Positions 6,012 to 6,246 of a stretch of DNA of 6,246 bases are shown here, piece by piece (the stretch's first letter is position 1; each line of letters begins with the position of its first letter). The notes below the pieces were generated by a model. That model was given only the letters and a program-made list of their open reading frames with translations, ran no database searches and had not been told where the DNA came from. The position numbers and the translations under genes are program-made. Origin of the DNA: Bacillota bacterium (GTDB taxonomy: Bacteria; Bacillota; Clostridia; Christensenellales; CAG-138); NCBI GenBank assembly GCA_023458615.1, contig JAEWYV010000274.1, positions 1-6,246 on the forward strand. Reading direction: 5' to 3'.

Positions 6012-6158
6012 GTAACCAACATCTTTCGAAAGTGTCTTTGATTTAGAACGCTTTCAGATGTAAACCTACATCTTTCTGAAAGTAGCATTGATTTAGAACG
6101 CTTTCAGATGTAAACCAACATCTTTCTGAAAAAAGCATTGATTCAGAACGTCTTCAGA
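6011..6158 (-). repeat. Three tandem imperfect 50-bp direct repeats in the leader of the TIM-like gene
   Basis: Copies are 6011-6058 (48 bp, two deletions), 6059-6108 (50 bp) and 6109-6158 (50 bp). Each has ACATCTTTC(T)GAAAG near its left side (a perfect CTTTCGAAAG palindrome in the first copy) and an AGAACGCTTTCAGA-like segment at its right end. Read on the minus strand, the latter gives TGAAAGCGTTCTAA, similar to operators of LacI/CcpA-type regulators, at 6043-6056, 6093-6106 and, diverged, at 6143-6156. At each junction CTTTCAG-ATGT pairs with ACAT-(4 nt)-CTGAAAG (6051-6082 and, less perfectly, 6101-6131). The array reaches from the -10 region to the ribosome binding site, so almost all of the 150-nt leader is repeat. 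Confidence 0.85.
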
Positions 6159-6184
6159 TTACTCCGTATTTTCTTTTGCGTCAA
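6156..6184 (-). promoter_or_regulatory. Predicted promoter of the TIM-like/YjbQ-family unit
   Basis: On the minus strand TTGACG (6179-6184), a 17-bp spacer and TAATCT (6156-6161). The -35 box with the preceding TTG is identical to that of the importer promoter. The -10 is a weak match (three of six). Start point would be near 6149, inside the third repeat copy. A second -10-like TATAAA occurs at 6229-6234, but its -35 region lies outside the window. Confidence 0.45.
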
Positions 6185-6208
6185 CAATATTTTCTACTAT
6201 TTTCTCTA

Positions 6209-6237
6209 TTGATTTCTTTTTGGGTTGATTTTATACT
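6209..6237 (+). promoter_or_regulatory. Possible divergent promoter reading out of the window
   Basis: On the plus strand TTGATT (6209-6214), a 17-bp spacer and TATACT (6232-6237). The -10 overlaps the 11-bp palindrome TATACTGTATA (6232-6242), a possible binding site. The region is AT-rich, so a chance match is possible, and no gene is visible before the window ends. Confidence 0.35.
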
Positions 6238-6246
6238 GTATATGGA

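Noticed and set aside
6011..6158. Repeats considered as a CRISPR array
   Set aside because: The 50-bp units abut directly with no unique spacers, diverge from each other, and no cas gene is visible.
5995..6246. TPP riboswitch before the unit containing the YjbQ-family gene
   Set aside because: The conserved CUGAGA and thiamine-binding core sequences are not seen; the leader is repeat sequence instead.

Overview
The window looks like chromosomal DNA of a low-to-mid-GC Gram-positive anaerobe of the Clostridia type. This is inferred from strong AGGAGG-type ribosome binding sites, sigma-A-like promoters, a lipoprotein (not periplasmic) solute-binding protein, and the gene families present. All six recognisable genes lie on the minus strand, so the transcriptional order runs from right to left. 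No RNA gene, insertion sequence or CRISPR array was seen.

Right part (4593-6246): a promoter at about 6156-6184 drives a two-gene unit. Its leader is made of three imperfect tandem 50-bp repeats (6011-6158). The first gene, starting at TTG, encodes an archaeal-type triosephosphate isomerase homologue with a substituted active-site position. The second encodes a long, divergent member of the YjbQ/UPF0047 family. A strong hairpin (4514-4547) follows and probably ends the unit. A possible divergent promoter at the far right edge points out of the window.

Middle part (499-4592): a well-formed promoter (4429-4457) is bracketed by two identical 14-bp palindromic operators. It is followed by a leader of about 250 nt with several inverted repeats, then by the ABC sugar importer genes in the order permease, double-domain ATPase, solute-binding lipoprotein. 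The order is unusual because the binding protein comes last. A GC-rich hairpin (446-481) follows the binding-protein gene.

Left part (1-445): a gene for a LacI-type regulator with its own promoter, cut by the window edge after residue 101. Its DNA-binding domain is intact, but the usual hinge-helix motif is missing.

Together the genes suggest a regulated uptake and catabolic locus for an unidentified small carbohydrate. The importer brings it in, a LacI-type protein probably senses it, and the TIM-like enzyme would isomerise a phosphorylated ketose or aldose. Tetrulose phosphates are a reasonable guess by analogy with erythritol and threitol pathways, but this is not shown by the sequence. 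The sugar kinase and any dehydrogenase that such a pathway needs are not in the window.
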